Assembly (NCBI RefSeq): GCF_000471905.2
Contig: NW_006499801.1
Location: forward strand, 3,041,463-3,105,462
Direction: 5' to 3'
From: Amborella trichopoda
Lineage: Eukaryota > Streptophyta > Magnoliopsida > Amborellales > Amborellaceae
DNA length: 64,000 nucleotides
A program made the position numbers and the translations under genes. Of this stretch, positions 12,036 to 22,765 are shown in pieces; position 1 is the first letter of the stretch; each line of letters begins with the position of its first letter. Under the pieces are notes generated by a model. It was not told the origin of the DNA and searched no databases. It worked only from the letters and a program-made list of their open reading frames with translations.

Positions 12036-12810
12036 AAGAAAGAATATATAAAGTTGCAACTTTAAACTCTAGAAGTAAGATGCACCCTAAAAATCTCGTA
12101 AAAATTATAGTATAAAAGAGTCTTTCCAAGTTAATAAACCTTTCAGCCGATTATTTCGAGATCGAAATGTATAGATAGAAACAAAAAGTAAATTTCAACT
12201 CTTGAAAACGGCATGTTATAACAAGTTATCTAGAACAAATATTTTTAAAGGATGAAGTTTTCCTAAAGCCTAGCTTTATGAAAACAAAATGAAGCTTCAT
12301 ATCAAATCCTCGTCCAGAAAGCACTTTCAGCAATAGAAATCTCCATTATAGCTCTAAAATCAATTTCTAATACCAAAAATAAAATTTGAGACTAAAAAAT
12401 ATATACAAATCTTGTAAATCTATGAACATTTATTTTAGAGCAAAATGGACGGTCTAGATAATTTGTTATAATATACGTTGTTTGTAGAGCTTGAAATCCA
12501 ACTTTTTTCTTCACAACCACATTGTTCAAGCCGAGATGATCGATGCAAACGTTTTCCAATGCTTGAATTACAATTTTCGATGAGTTATGAGATGAGGCTC
12601 TACTTATTTTGATAGGGCTGCAGCCCTATCAAACCATTTTTTATTTTAAAATTTTTGTAAATCTGCTCACTCTGTAGTATTTTTAAAATTTTAAATTTTG
12701 TAATTAGGATTGAAGATGGATTTTCAAACCATCGTGATATTTTCGACATGAAAACTATATCTTTTTGCAAACTTCAAAGATGAGCCTTACTTATATAACA
12801 TAAGGTGGGC
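12036..12810. repeat. Degenerate MITE-family copies
   Basis: The block starts with TATATAAAGTTGCAACTTTA and contains GACGGTCTAGATAATTTG and CCGAGATGATCGATG, degraded versions of the GTCCATTTTCAAGATTTTC and GATCATCTCGACATCGAGAT motifs of the recurrent family (see 21488-21890). Parts run in both orientations, so more than one copy may be fused here. Confidence 0.5.
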
Positions 12811-13009
12811 ACCCCATATAACCTAGTATTCTACAAAACTAAAATACTAATAATACATGCCCAACACTGGCATCCACGAGAATCGTAATTCACGTGACAT
12901 GCATTCCCACAGCTCATATCCATCTCCATCTTAACAAGTGGATGGTGGATGTATACTATAGGATATGTGGTAGTTCCATTACGTTAATGGTTTTATGTAG
13001 TGGATTAAG

Positions 13010-13270
13010 TGGGTCGTATCGGGCACCCTGAAAATCTATCCGAATAGGTGAATCGGCTATCTGGATCGAAAATTAGCCGAATCGGTAAGATTAAGCTTTA
13101 AACAAAATCCAAAAAAATTATTAAAATTTATTATAAATGTTGTTTTTTAAGAATCCAATAAGAGATGGGGATATTCCATAAATAACTTTCATTTTTTCGC
13201 ATCAACATACGAATATTGAGATGTTCTTTCCTTGTATGAAGATTTTCATCAAATATTTATTAAAACCTAA
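13010..13270. repeat. Solo end related to the hAT element at 19.6 kb
   Basis: The sequence aligns by eye with 19575-19820: GGTGAATCGGCTATCTGGAT matches GGCGAATCGGCGATCCGGAT, TTATTAAAATT is shared, and so are TTGTTTTTTAAGAAT and GATGTTCTTTCC. The partner terminus is not evident. Confidence 0.6.
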
Positions 13271-14160
13271 CTAAATATAATATTATACATTGGAATTAGA
13301 ATTATTGGTTTGTATTTTATTATTTATCATCATTTTACTATACAAATAAGAATAAATTTGAAATTTGTCTTATAATATCATCTAATTTAAAAATCTAATT
13401 TATAACTATAAAAAATAATAATACATTGTATAATTTATAATGTATAGAAATTAATAAATAAAATATAAGATTTTACTATCATTGTAATTAGTATAATTGT
13501 TAATTATAATAAACATGACTAAAAAACAAAGGTATAACCCTCACAAATAAATAAATCTAATATATAATAATTAGTGTTGATAGAAATATAGAATTTGGTA
13601 ACATAAATTTGCAATCATATTTTAATAGAATTAGGAAAAAACAAAAATTCATATTTACAATGTGAGATAATTGATAAAGCAACTTGAAATAAATTCTAAA
13701 ATGGTATGAACTGGTGTTATTTTTCTCTCTTAAAATATCCCATAAACTAGTATGTTTTTAAATGTTTAAGAAACCAGTATTAGTATTATTGTTTGCTTTT
13801 TTAATATCCTATGACCTAGTACAATAATTTCGTATAATTATGTTAATTTTTTCAAATTATAATATGGAATTTTATTTTTGTAATTATATATAATTAAAGA
13901 TTAATTATATGTACTTTATGTTTGTATGTTATAAAAATAAATAAATGTAAGTAATCGTAATAAGGATTAAATATTAAAAATAAATAAATATAATTAATCT
14001 TAAAAAAAATTATGGATCATTTTATTTTATAGATGTCCTTGTATATGACAAAAAGGCATATTTATAATATCCACCCATCCCTACCTAATACAAACACCAT
14101 AAATAATTTGAAACAATTTATCGCCATAATTTGGAACAATTTATTGCCACCATAAATAAT
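13271..14160. other. AT-rich intergenic, no gene
   Basis: Very AT-rich sequence with many short A/T runs and no reading frame above 60 codons. Just before 14160 the motif AATTTGGAACAATTTAT.GCC is repeated. Confidence 0.6.
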
Positions 14161-14162
14161 TT

Positions 14163-14480
14163 GGCTGCATAGTTGATCTTTTGGGGAGGGCTGGTTTAGT
14201 GAGAGAAGCCCATGAATTCATGAGAGAGATGCCTATTGAACATAATGCAGTTATTTGGAGAACTTTGTTGGGTGCTTGTGCTATTAGTGGACATGTAGAG
14301 CTTGGTGAATTGGCTCGAGCCCAATTGGGTAGACTCGAACCGGGACATAAAGGTGATTATATTCTTCTATCTAACTTATACGTATCAGATGGAAGGTGGT
14401 CGGATGCGCAAAGAGAGAGATCGATGAAGGTGAGAGAGAAAGTGAAGAAAACGCCGGGTTGTGCGGATGCGAAACGTTAG
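14163..14480 (+). pseudogene. PLS-class PPR gene fragment (E/E+ domain)
   Basis: The frame reads GCIVDLLGRAGLVREAHEFM, then MPIEHNAVIWRTLLGACAISG, GHVELGELAR, YILLSNLYVSDGRW and finally KKTPGC. This is the order of the C-terminal E and E+ motifs of plant PLS-type PPR proteins, which in intact genes act in organellar RNA editing. Nothing upstream encodes PPR repeats, there is no methionine at the start of the homology, and no DYW domain follows before the stop. It is a truncated copy. Confidence 0.75.
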
Positions 14481-16125
14481 AAACACTTACATTAGTTGAT
14501 AATCAACTTGCATTAACCGGTCTAAGGTTCAAATCTGGACCCGCCGACCCACTAGGATGCCAGCTCTAGATCCGAGTCTAGGTTCAAACCTAAAGGTTAG
14601 GTCATAATTGACCTGACGTGATATATAGTAGGAAACTTTATCAAAATATACCTAAATGTGAACCATTTAACATTTTACATTAGTTGCAATTTGATAAATT
14701 TCAAAGCCCATTTTTTGTCATTTAATGGGCTAGTTGACATTTGATGACGTGCTATTTAATATTTGAACGAAGATATAAATATTAATGTTCTTTGATATCA
14801 TAGTGATAAAATTATCAAAATGCACTCAATAGATGAACTAGGCAACACTATTTATTTATTTTTATCTAATTTCAAAACTCCCATCAAAATATATATAATC
14901 ATAACTTGAAATAATTGAGAATGGGTAAGATGTTAAATAGTCAACAAGCTAGGTGGGTCCGTATGCCTATGGGGTTGTGTGTGTGTGAATAATTCATCAA
15001 AATATACCTAAGAGCTTAACTATTTCCCCTGGGCCTAATTTGATAAAAGAATTGTATACTATGAAACCATTTATTTTTTATACAAGGAAGTTACTTTTAG
15101 TCAATGGATGTGAAATTCAATAGATAAAAGTGTGCCATAACAACTGAGAAATTTTATATGGACTTTATACCCAAACAATGACATATCATCATCCATCATC
15201 ATCATTATCGTCAAAGTCTTTTCTTAACTAATTGAAGTCGGTTATAAGAATATTGGTTTGTCATTCTGCTTTAGTAAGGCCCAAACCCTTGGTGAGCCCA
15301 TGGAACGGGATAAGAGAAAGTTTAACCTAACATAACCCAGCTCTTTCACCCAGGCATGGGACGGGTAAAGGGAAAGTTTAAGGTTCTCACACTTCTTAAA
15401 ACATGACATATCCGCAACCATCTGGATTCAACTCTAACGATCAACAATGAATGTGCCCTCCTTATGTCAAAAGTAAAAAGTCTCATTCTAGATATTTCTT
15501 TTAATAAATTTTGAAACCCATTCTGACGTGTCATTTGATAGGTTATTTGGAATTTATTTAAAATAAAGATGAGTAATTTGAAATTGAATCAAAGCATATA
15601 GGTAAGATACTAAAATTTAGATCTTAAATGTAGTATACTAAATTTTTCATTTCCTCTCGAGTCGATCTGACCCAGGTTGGGCCCAAATCTACCTACGACA
15701 CCGAGTCAGAATTGACCTGTCCTAGGCCCGACCCATTTATACCAAGTGTGAAAATGTGAAACTAAATTGAGGTTGCTGTTGAAATCCTCAACGACTTTGA
15801 CGAGGGGTTTCATGGTTATTTTCAAATTTTCAAGTGTTTTAATAACAAAAAAGGTACTTTAGAATTCTTGGACATTTATGTTCATGTGTCAAAAAGGTGA
15901 AAGAGCTTCTATTGAACGTTGGGAATCAATATCAATTTTGTGCATCATTGCATGAAAGTATAATATTCACAAACCACAAGGAATAAGCCACGAGTTAGTG
16001 CTAGTATCCCAAGTCCTTTACAAGAAAACTTTTTCACATGTACCCTTGGGCACTGGTCGACCACTAGAATAATGAAATAACATGACCATGGAGATTTAGT
16101 ATTGTGGGTTAAATATACCAAACTG
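14481..16125. other. Intergenic, repeat remnants only
   Basis: No supported gene. At 15190-15260 a degraded CATCATCATCATT run followed by AACTAATTGAAGTCGGTTAT resembles the LINE/SINE 3' tail seen at 10.2 and 30.4 kb, on the minus strand. Confidence 0.5.
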
Positions 16126-16149
16126 ACGTCCTATAAATATAGGAAAAAA

Positions 16150-17030
16150 AAAGTTTATATAAGGCGTCAACCTTATATTTGTGAAGTAAGGTGCATATAA
16201 AAAATTTACTCAAAAAGGTAGTTCTGTTGTCAAAAAACCTAAAATCGATCATCTTGACCTCGAGATATATAAGTACAAAAAACAACAGGATTTCAAGTTC
16301 TAAATATAGTTATCTAGACCGTCAAATTTTAAAAAATTTAGGAAAAATTACATACATATCTGTTATAGTTTCTACCAAATAGTTTCCGTTGTTATCACCG
16401 TGTCCATTTTTTTCATGTCAAAATGGAAATTTAAAAAAAAAAACGATTTTACCCTTTTTCGGTTGTTAAACAACCGAAAAAGCACCAATTTCGGTTATTG
16501 AAGAACCAAAATTTTAAAATTTTTGGTTGTTGAGGAACCAAAAATTATAAATTTTTGGTTTTTCAACAACCGAAAATTGTTTTGTTATGGGGAGAGAGAG
16601 TATAAAAAAAAACCATTTTTACCCATGTAATATAAAGACAGAGGTAGAGAGATGATACACATACCCACAAAAGAGAAAAAAAAAATTTGGTTCTTGAAGA
16701 ACAGAAAATTTTAAATTTTTGGTTACTTAAAAACCGAAATTGGCCCCATTTTTTGTTGTAGAACAACCGAAAATACTTTGAATTCGGTTGTTCAACAATT
16801 GAAAAAAGGTAAAATCATCTTTTTTAAAAAAATTCAGTTTTAACATGAAAAAAACGGATGTGGTGATAATAACGGAAGCTATTTGGTAGAACCGTAACAA
16901 CGGAAACTATAACGTATATGTATGTAATATATATGACTGGTCAATACCATTTTTTGAACTTTGAACTTCATAAATGGTGTGATGACCATAAGTTTTTAGG
17001 TCATCGTAAGAGTTTTTGGTACTACAAATG
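16150..17030 (+). repeat. MITE-family copy split by a foldback element
   Basis: The left part (16150-16344) has GTTTATATAAGGCGTCAACC, GATCATCTTGACCTCGAGAT and TATCTAGACCGTCAAATTTT. The right part, from about 16930, resumes with ATATATGACTGG and CCATTTTTTGAAC in the order expected of the recurrent family. The intervening 16345-16929 is a separate insertion. Confidence 0.55.
16345..16929. mobile_element. Foldback/MITE element with CGGTTGTT repeats
   Basis: The left end reads ATTACATACATATCTGTTAT. The right end, read inward, gives ATTACATACATATACGTTAT. The inverted repeat continues for at least 100 bp through CCAAATAGTTTCCGTTGTTA and TTTTTTTCATG. The interior is a set of small inverted motifs, CGGTTGTT...AACAACCG and TTTTTGGTT...AACCAAAAA. 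There is no coding capacity. I could not settle the target duplication. Confidence 0.75.
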
Positions 17031-18509
17031 TATCTTTTAATAGGATTTAGATGTGTGCCTTATTATGATTGATTAAAGTAGACACCTTCCACATACCTCA
17101 CCCATAAAAATATGTAAAGGATTATATGTTACCCTAAGGTAAAATCATTGTCTAAGTATCCCTAAGGTAAAATCATTGTCTAAGTATCTTTGGGCCCCTA
17201 AATTTTGCGAATGTATCCTATTCAATAGAGACAACTAAAAGAAAAAAGAATAAAACAAACAAAACATACACATTTTATAAGTGTCTAAAGAACTAACGCC
17301 CTGAGACTGAATGGATACTGTCCAATTTTTAGATGGTCAGATCTGAGTATTTAGAAACTCAAAATTCTTTTTTTCTTAATACTCGTCATGTAGTTATAAA
17401 GTGGATCCAACGAAATTCATTCGAGACAAAAATCCTAAGTAGCTGTTTTACCTGAGGTGGGCAAGCGTACAATGTACTTAAGAGGGAGCACACTATAGAC
17501 GCTCACAATATATGAATTTGTATACAATGAGACTGCTTGTATTTCATACATTAAGGCTATAGACACCCCAAGACATCCCATAGAAGAAAAAATGTATACT
17601 ATAATTATTTGGGATTGTATACATTGAGACTATTTATTTTTTATAAAAGGTGATCACAATTACTTACAACCATCCGATATGAAATTCGATTGTTTGGGTA
17701 TATCATAAAGTTCGAAAAAATTTCTTTTAAAGTTTGAGCTTGTCAATAGAATAAATGCAGCCACCCAATTTCACATCAAATTGTTAAGATTAAATAGTCA
17801 CATTCTATACTTTTCCATAATTATGTATCTTTGGTATAAAGTGGTCACAATCACACGGAACCATTAAACGTGAAAACTCGCAAGTGGGGGTGTAGCATTT
17901 ATTTCCCGAAGTCCAAAAGGCTAACCCACCTATAACACAATACAGGCCCAGCCATTCCATGACTCGGACCCACCTACAGTACAATATATGCCAAGCAGCC
18001 AAGATGAAAGGGGAGACGAAATGGACAGTTCGAGGACGGCAATCACGTGTTACACAAAAATTTTATGCAAATTTATTTTATTTTTATTGGCATTTTGAGC
18101 ACTCAAATGATACCTATATGTGCACAAAATTTAAATGCTGCATATCTTATACTCCCAATTTTATTATTGTTGCAACTATTAGTCATCCGTCTCTTTCAAT
18201 ATTGGCACAATATAGGCCGGCTGCCTCATTTTCTTTTCGCATTTTTGGCTACAGGATTCACCCAAAGCCATTATGCACTCAATTATTAGGCTCAAGTGTG
18301 CATCAAAACTAATCAAGGTTTAGGGCCAAGACACAAGCTTGGGTGTGAGAGAGTTCAAATCCATTATGCACTCAATTTATGATCATTTCAAAATTCAAAC
18401 GGTTAAAATGGTTACATTATTTTCCTATCATAATCTAGAAGCCATGCTACTTATTTAATCAATGTCATGTTGTGTGATATATGTGTGTGAGAGAGATGAT
18501 GTGATTTTA
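17031..18509. other. Intergenic, no gene
   Basis: AT-rich sequence. A short tandem duplication lies near 17130-17190 (CCCTAAGGTAAAATCATTG twice). No protein family motif was recognised. Confidence 0.5.
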
Positions 18510-18922
18510 AGTAAGGGTGCAGTTTGTATAGAGCCTGAGTTTGTATAGAGCCAAGGCTCTAAACGATCAAAGTAAAGCGCACCTTCAAATAGTGTCGAGA
18601 AATGTAGTTGCAATACCGAAATCTTTGTGATAGCCTTAAATTATATTTTCATCTTTAATTATAAAATTTAAAACTTCAAAAATAGTGTCGATCGAGCATA
18701 TCTATAAAAACTTGAATATCTTGAAAATTGATGGTACAAAAATATGTTATAAGATGCACTATTTTCAAATCTTGAAATCAATTTTTTTTCTCATGTTCTT
18801 ACATCTTGATGTCCAGATGATCAATTTGAGGATATTTGGGCATCAAAACAACATCTTCTAGTAAGATTTTTGAAGTACGTACTAATTTGATTGTTTAGAA
18901 CCTCGCTCTTATATAAACATTT
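18510..18922 (-). repeat. MITE-family copy, minus orientation
   Basis: Begins GGGTGCAGTTTGTATAGAGC. It contains GCGCACCTTCAAATAGTG, ATCTTGAAAATTGATGGT and GTCCAGATGATCAATTTGAG, and ends near CTCTTATATAAAC. The order is the reverse complement of the copy at 21488-21890. Confidence 0.65.
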
Positions 18923-18955
18923 TCCTGTAAGAAATAAAGTGTTATTTCTCATAAA

Positions 18956-18991
18956 TAAATAAATAAAGAGAGAGAGAGAGAGAGAGAGAGA
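18956..18991 (+). repeat. (AAAT)n/(GA)n compound microsatellite
   Basis: An ATAAATAAATAAATAAA run passes directly into an uninterrupted GA run. Confidence 0.9.
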
Positions 18992-20030
18992 TTTTGATTG
19001 GTGCACTAGCTTAGAAGAATGTAAGTGGACCTTTGTATATAATGTATACTATTACTATTTATTCATTTCTCCTTATTCTTCCTCATGTGCATTATCTTTT
19101 CAATTTTTAATTTGGAACTTTGGGAGAGTGAGGGACCATTTATTTGGAATTGGAACTTAAAAGTATTTGAATTTCTTTAATGTATTTAGAATACAACTTT
19201 GTTTTAGTAGCTTGTAACAATATTTTAGTTATTCTAAGAAGAGTAGCGACCCTATAATCTAAAGGGAATAGTCATCCTTCCGGAAATCCTGAGCAAGCTA
19301 CTTTATTTAGTGGCATGCCCTCACCGTACTCCCTATTCTAGCTTTAAAATAAAGTACGTGGTGTTGGTGCCTTTAAGGGTGGGAATGTGCCTGAGAAGCT
19401 CGGCCCATATAAGTCGAGGCACGGGCCAGTAAATTGGGCCCACAGCTGAGCTAGGGCCTGAAATCTTGGCCTAGTAGCTGGCCGGACCTGGCAAATGGGT
19501 CCATGGGCCGAACTGCTTTTGTATTCTTTGCTTTTTAACACTCCAAGAGAGTTAAATCCCCCGAACCAATGGTTTAAAAAACGGATCGGTGACTCGGATC
19601 GAGCTTCCAAAAAACCGATTTGGATAGGCGAATCGGCGATCCGGATCGGGAATCGGGTGAATCGGTCAGAATAAAGCTTAAAAAAAATTCGAAAAAATTA
19701 TTAAAATTCATTATAAATATTGTTTTTTAAGAATTCAATAAAAAATGAGGGTACTCCATTAAGAATTTTCATGTTTTTGAATGAATATGCGAATATTGAT
19801 ATGTTCTTTCCCTGCATGAACCGCCATTCAACATTTAATTTACAGTATTTCGTGCTCATCTCTACACTGTTGCTGTTGGGACTCGATATGTGAATAATAT
19901 GGTTGGGATAGGGTGGCTTCAGAATCATCATCTCTCTCATTTTCTCTTTGAATAATATGGATTAAAAAATAAAAAATAACAAATTTTCAAAAAAATCGAT
20001 CATGGATTAAAAAAAAAATCACAAATTTTC

Positions 20031-20361
20031 NNNNNNNNNNNNNNNNNNNNNNNNNNNNNNNNNNNNNNNNNNNNNNNNNNNNNNNNNNNNNNNNNNNNNN
20101 NNNNNNNNNNNNNNNNNNNNNNNNNNNNNNNNNNNNNNNNNNNNNNNNNNNNNNNNNNNNNNNNNNNNNNNNNNNNNNNNNNNNNNNNNNNNNNNNNNNN
20201 NNNNNNNNNNNNNNNNNNNNNNNNNNNNNNNNNNNNNNNNNNNNNNNNNNNNNNNNNNNNNNNNNNNNNNNNNNNNNNNNNNNNNNNNNNNNNNNNNNNN
20301 NNNNNNNNNNNNNNNNNNNNNNNNNNNNNNNNNNNNNNNNNNNNNNNNNNNNNNNNNNNNN
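20031..20361. other. Assembly gap (331 N)
   Basis: Unsequenced bases inside an ATCATGGATTACAAAAAA repeat array, which probably defeated assembly. Confidence 0.99.
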
Positions 20362-20520
20362 AACATTTCGATCATGGATTACAAAAAATTCTATTATGGG
20401 TTACAAAAAACCAAAAAATTCGATCATGGATTACAAAAAAACAAAATAATTCGATCATGGATTACAAAAAAATCGATCAAGTATTACAAAAAAATCTATC
20501 ATGAATTACAAAAAAAAAAA
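20362..20520. repeat. Short tandem array of CGATCATGGATTACAAAAAA type
   Basis: About six units of 20-28 bp, each with GATCATGGATTACAAAAAA or a one-base variant. Related units lie left of the gap near 19998-20030. Confidence 0.85.
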
Positions 20521-20734
20521 AAAAAAAAATTCCGTACGGACTCACCGATTCACTGTTCGGACTCGCCGATTCCGTACAGTGAATCGGCGATTCACTGTAC
20601 AGAATTGTCCGGTTCTCTCTAGAACCGGACGATTTCCGATTTTTTAGGCGATCCGGTCCCCTTTTCACGATTTCCGAGTTGAACCGGGCGAGTCCAGTTC
20701 GACTCGACGTTTTTTAAAACACTGCTCCGAACCA

Positions 20735-21487
20735 TCAATAGGGCTGGCCTAGGTCATCTAGCAAAGAGTTGGGCCGGGCTTGGACCTGTTCAGGTTGTGC
20801 TTGGACTAGGTTGGCCCAGCAAGGCCCATTTCCACACTGATGTACCACAATTGATGTCCCTATTTACCATCTATGATGCACCTATTTAAATACATTCTCT
20901 CTGAGTAATTCATCTTAGATATGAATTTTGGATTTAAAATTTTACATATCAAGAATCTCAACCACTGTCATGAATTTGAAAAAATATATATTGTGAAAAC
21001 CTTAAAAAATAAGATTAAAATATTTTTTATTTTAATTTTTCACATATCGTTAGACATGCACCATTTTTACACATCTAAACCAACACAAGACGTGTTTCAA
21101 ACCCTTTGTCCATCTCTGAAATGGATTTTTGAAAAGAATCACATTTGAATAAGACCTCATTTAGGGCGTGTTTGGATGTATCATTATCATTGATAATTCA
21201 CAAATTTGATAAAATTAATCCTACTGATAAATTTTGTGTAGTTTTGAAGTGTCGATTATAAAGTTATTTGAGATAAATTTATAGTCAGTTTTATCTATAA
21301 TGCAATCACATATGAAACATTTCAACTTTTTATAAGTATGGCTGCAACTTTAAACTTTTTTAATTTTGGAAAACTGTTTTTACTATATCAAAAGTATTTA
21401 TTGAAAATCATATTTTTTTGGCAAAAAAATCACTAAAGATAGTTAAAAATCACAAAATTAAATAATGTTATATATAATTATACAATG
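20735..21487. other. Intergenic, no gene
   Basis: The stretch 20740-20830 has GGGCCGGGC-type words seen elsewhere in repeats. The remainder is AT-rich without a recognisable reading frame. Confidence 0.5.
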
Positions 21488-21890
21488 GAAAAGGTTTATA
21501 TAAGGTTGCAACTTTAAAATGTAGAATTACAGATGTACCTATAAAATCTATCGAAAATGTTGTTTTAATGTTGAAAAGCCCTCTAATTGATCATCTCGAC
21601 ATCGAGATATATGAATATGAAAAAAAAAAAAAAGTTTTTGAGTTTCAGAAATAGTGCATCTTGCAACACATTATCAAACCGTCCATTTTCAAGATTTTCA
21701 TATGTTTATAGATTTACTTGATTTTAACCATTTTTTTAGTTTAAAATTTTCTAATTAAATATGAAAATAGATTTTAAGACAATCCTAAAATTCTTTTACA
21801 ACAAAATTACATATTATGATAAAATTTGGAGGTGCGTCTTAATTGAATTGTTTAAGGTTGCAATCTTATAAAAACCACACCTTTATATAT
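21488..21890 (+). repeat. Best-preserved copy of the recurrent MITE-like family
   Basis: The left end GGTTTATATAAGGTTGCAAC is an imperfect inverted repeat of the right end, which ends GGTTGCAATCTTATAAAAACC. Internal landmarks are the near-palindrome GATCATCTCGACATCGAGAT, AAATAGTGCATCTTGCAAC, CCGTCCATTTTCAAGATTTT and TTTGGAGGTGCG. It is about 0.4 kb with no coding capacity. The same landmarks recur in at least eight other places in the window. Confidence 0.75.
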
Positions 21891-22049
21891 TATATATCAA
21901 ATAATTAATAAAATAAAATTATCTAGAATATATTAATTTCAAACTAAAAATTCAAAACAAAATTACTTGTCATCCAAACAAGGATCGTGAAGTCCTTGCC
22001 AGCAAATATTACACCAGGGCCATTCAAGCTCAGTAAAAGAGGGTGAGGT

Positions 22050-22400
22050 TTACATAAAGTGGCCTCCTTATACGATAGACATAAGGGGCACCTTTAAATT
22101 TTGCTGGAGGTGTAGTTTTGGTGTCAAAAAATTTATGATGTCTTGAAAATCTACATTTATTTTTAGTTATGAAATTTAAAATTTTAAAATAATATAAATA
22201 AAATAGATCTATAAATACTTTAAAATCTTGAAAATAAATAATCTAATGAACGCGTTAAATGCATTATTTTTAAAATTTAAAATTTATTTTTCTTTTCATC
22301 TCGGTCCTAATCGAAATTGAAATAATCAATACGAGGGTTTTCAATTGTTGGAACCATCTCTTCTATATAATTTTTTGAGGTACGCTATGGCACCTTATAA
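22050..22400 (-). repeat. MITE-family copy upstream of the Pumilio gene
   Basis: The reverse-oriented landmarks AGGTTTACATAAAGTGGCC, TGGAGGTGTAGTTTTGGTG, AAAATCTTGAAAATAAATA and TATATAATTTTTTGAGGT are present. It lies within about 100 bp of the CT-rich promoter region. Confidence 0.6.
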
Positions 22401-22439
22401 AAAAAGCAGAAATTTATGATTCTATATAGGGGCATAACC

Positions 22440-22765
22440 GTCCAAACATGAATACCTAATTAGTATTTTGATCAGAAGGGTCAAGAACACGACCTTTCTC
22501 TCTCTCTCTCTCTCTCTGCTTCGTTTTACGAGACCTCTGAACCCTCCCATTTGATTGTGCTTTTTCCTCTGCTTTCTCTCTCTACAGCGCCAAGCCCTGC
22601 AACTATTTTTAATGGCGATTTTCTCTCTCCTCCATCACCGTGCTTCTCCAAATATCGGACTTTCTCTCTCAAGACTTCTCGCCCGCCTTAGATAAAAAGG
22701 CCCGGCAAGTCTCCAATTCCCCTTTATTGCTCTCTCCGAGCCGCCCCAGAGTTTCGTAATCATCT
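22440..22765 (+). promoter_or_regulatory. Pumilio promoter/5'UTR exon with CT tract
   Basis: A (CT)n tract at 22494-22517 is followed by pyrimidine-rich, GC-richer leader sequence ending at ATCT|GTAAGT (donor after 22765). Y-patch/CT leaders are common in plant housekeeping genes. The transcription start was not determined. The matching acceptor is TTTTCAG before 25429. Confidence 0.6.

Larger units (their letters stand above)
19569..20726. mobile_element. Non-autonomous hAT-like element containing an N gap
   Basis: The element is flanked by identical 8-bp repeats CCGAACCA at 19561-19568 and 20727-20734. The left end is ATGGTTTAAAAAACGG; the right end read inward is AGCAGTGTTTTAAAAAACG. Subterminal zones are rich in GAATCGG, GATCCGG and GACTCG words, partly palindromic, such as the two inverted ACTGT/ACAGT pairs at 20550-20605. 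The centre has an ATCATGGATTACAAAAAA repeat array and a 331-N gap, so the inside is incompletely known. Confidence 0.75.

Noticed and set aside
20374..20668. Frames over the ATTACAAAAAA array beside the N gap
   Set aside because: Low-complexity repeat translation within a non-autonomous element.
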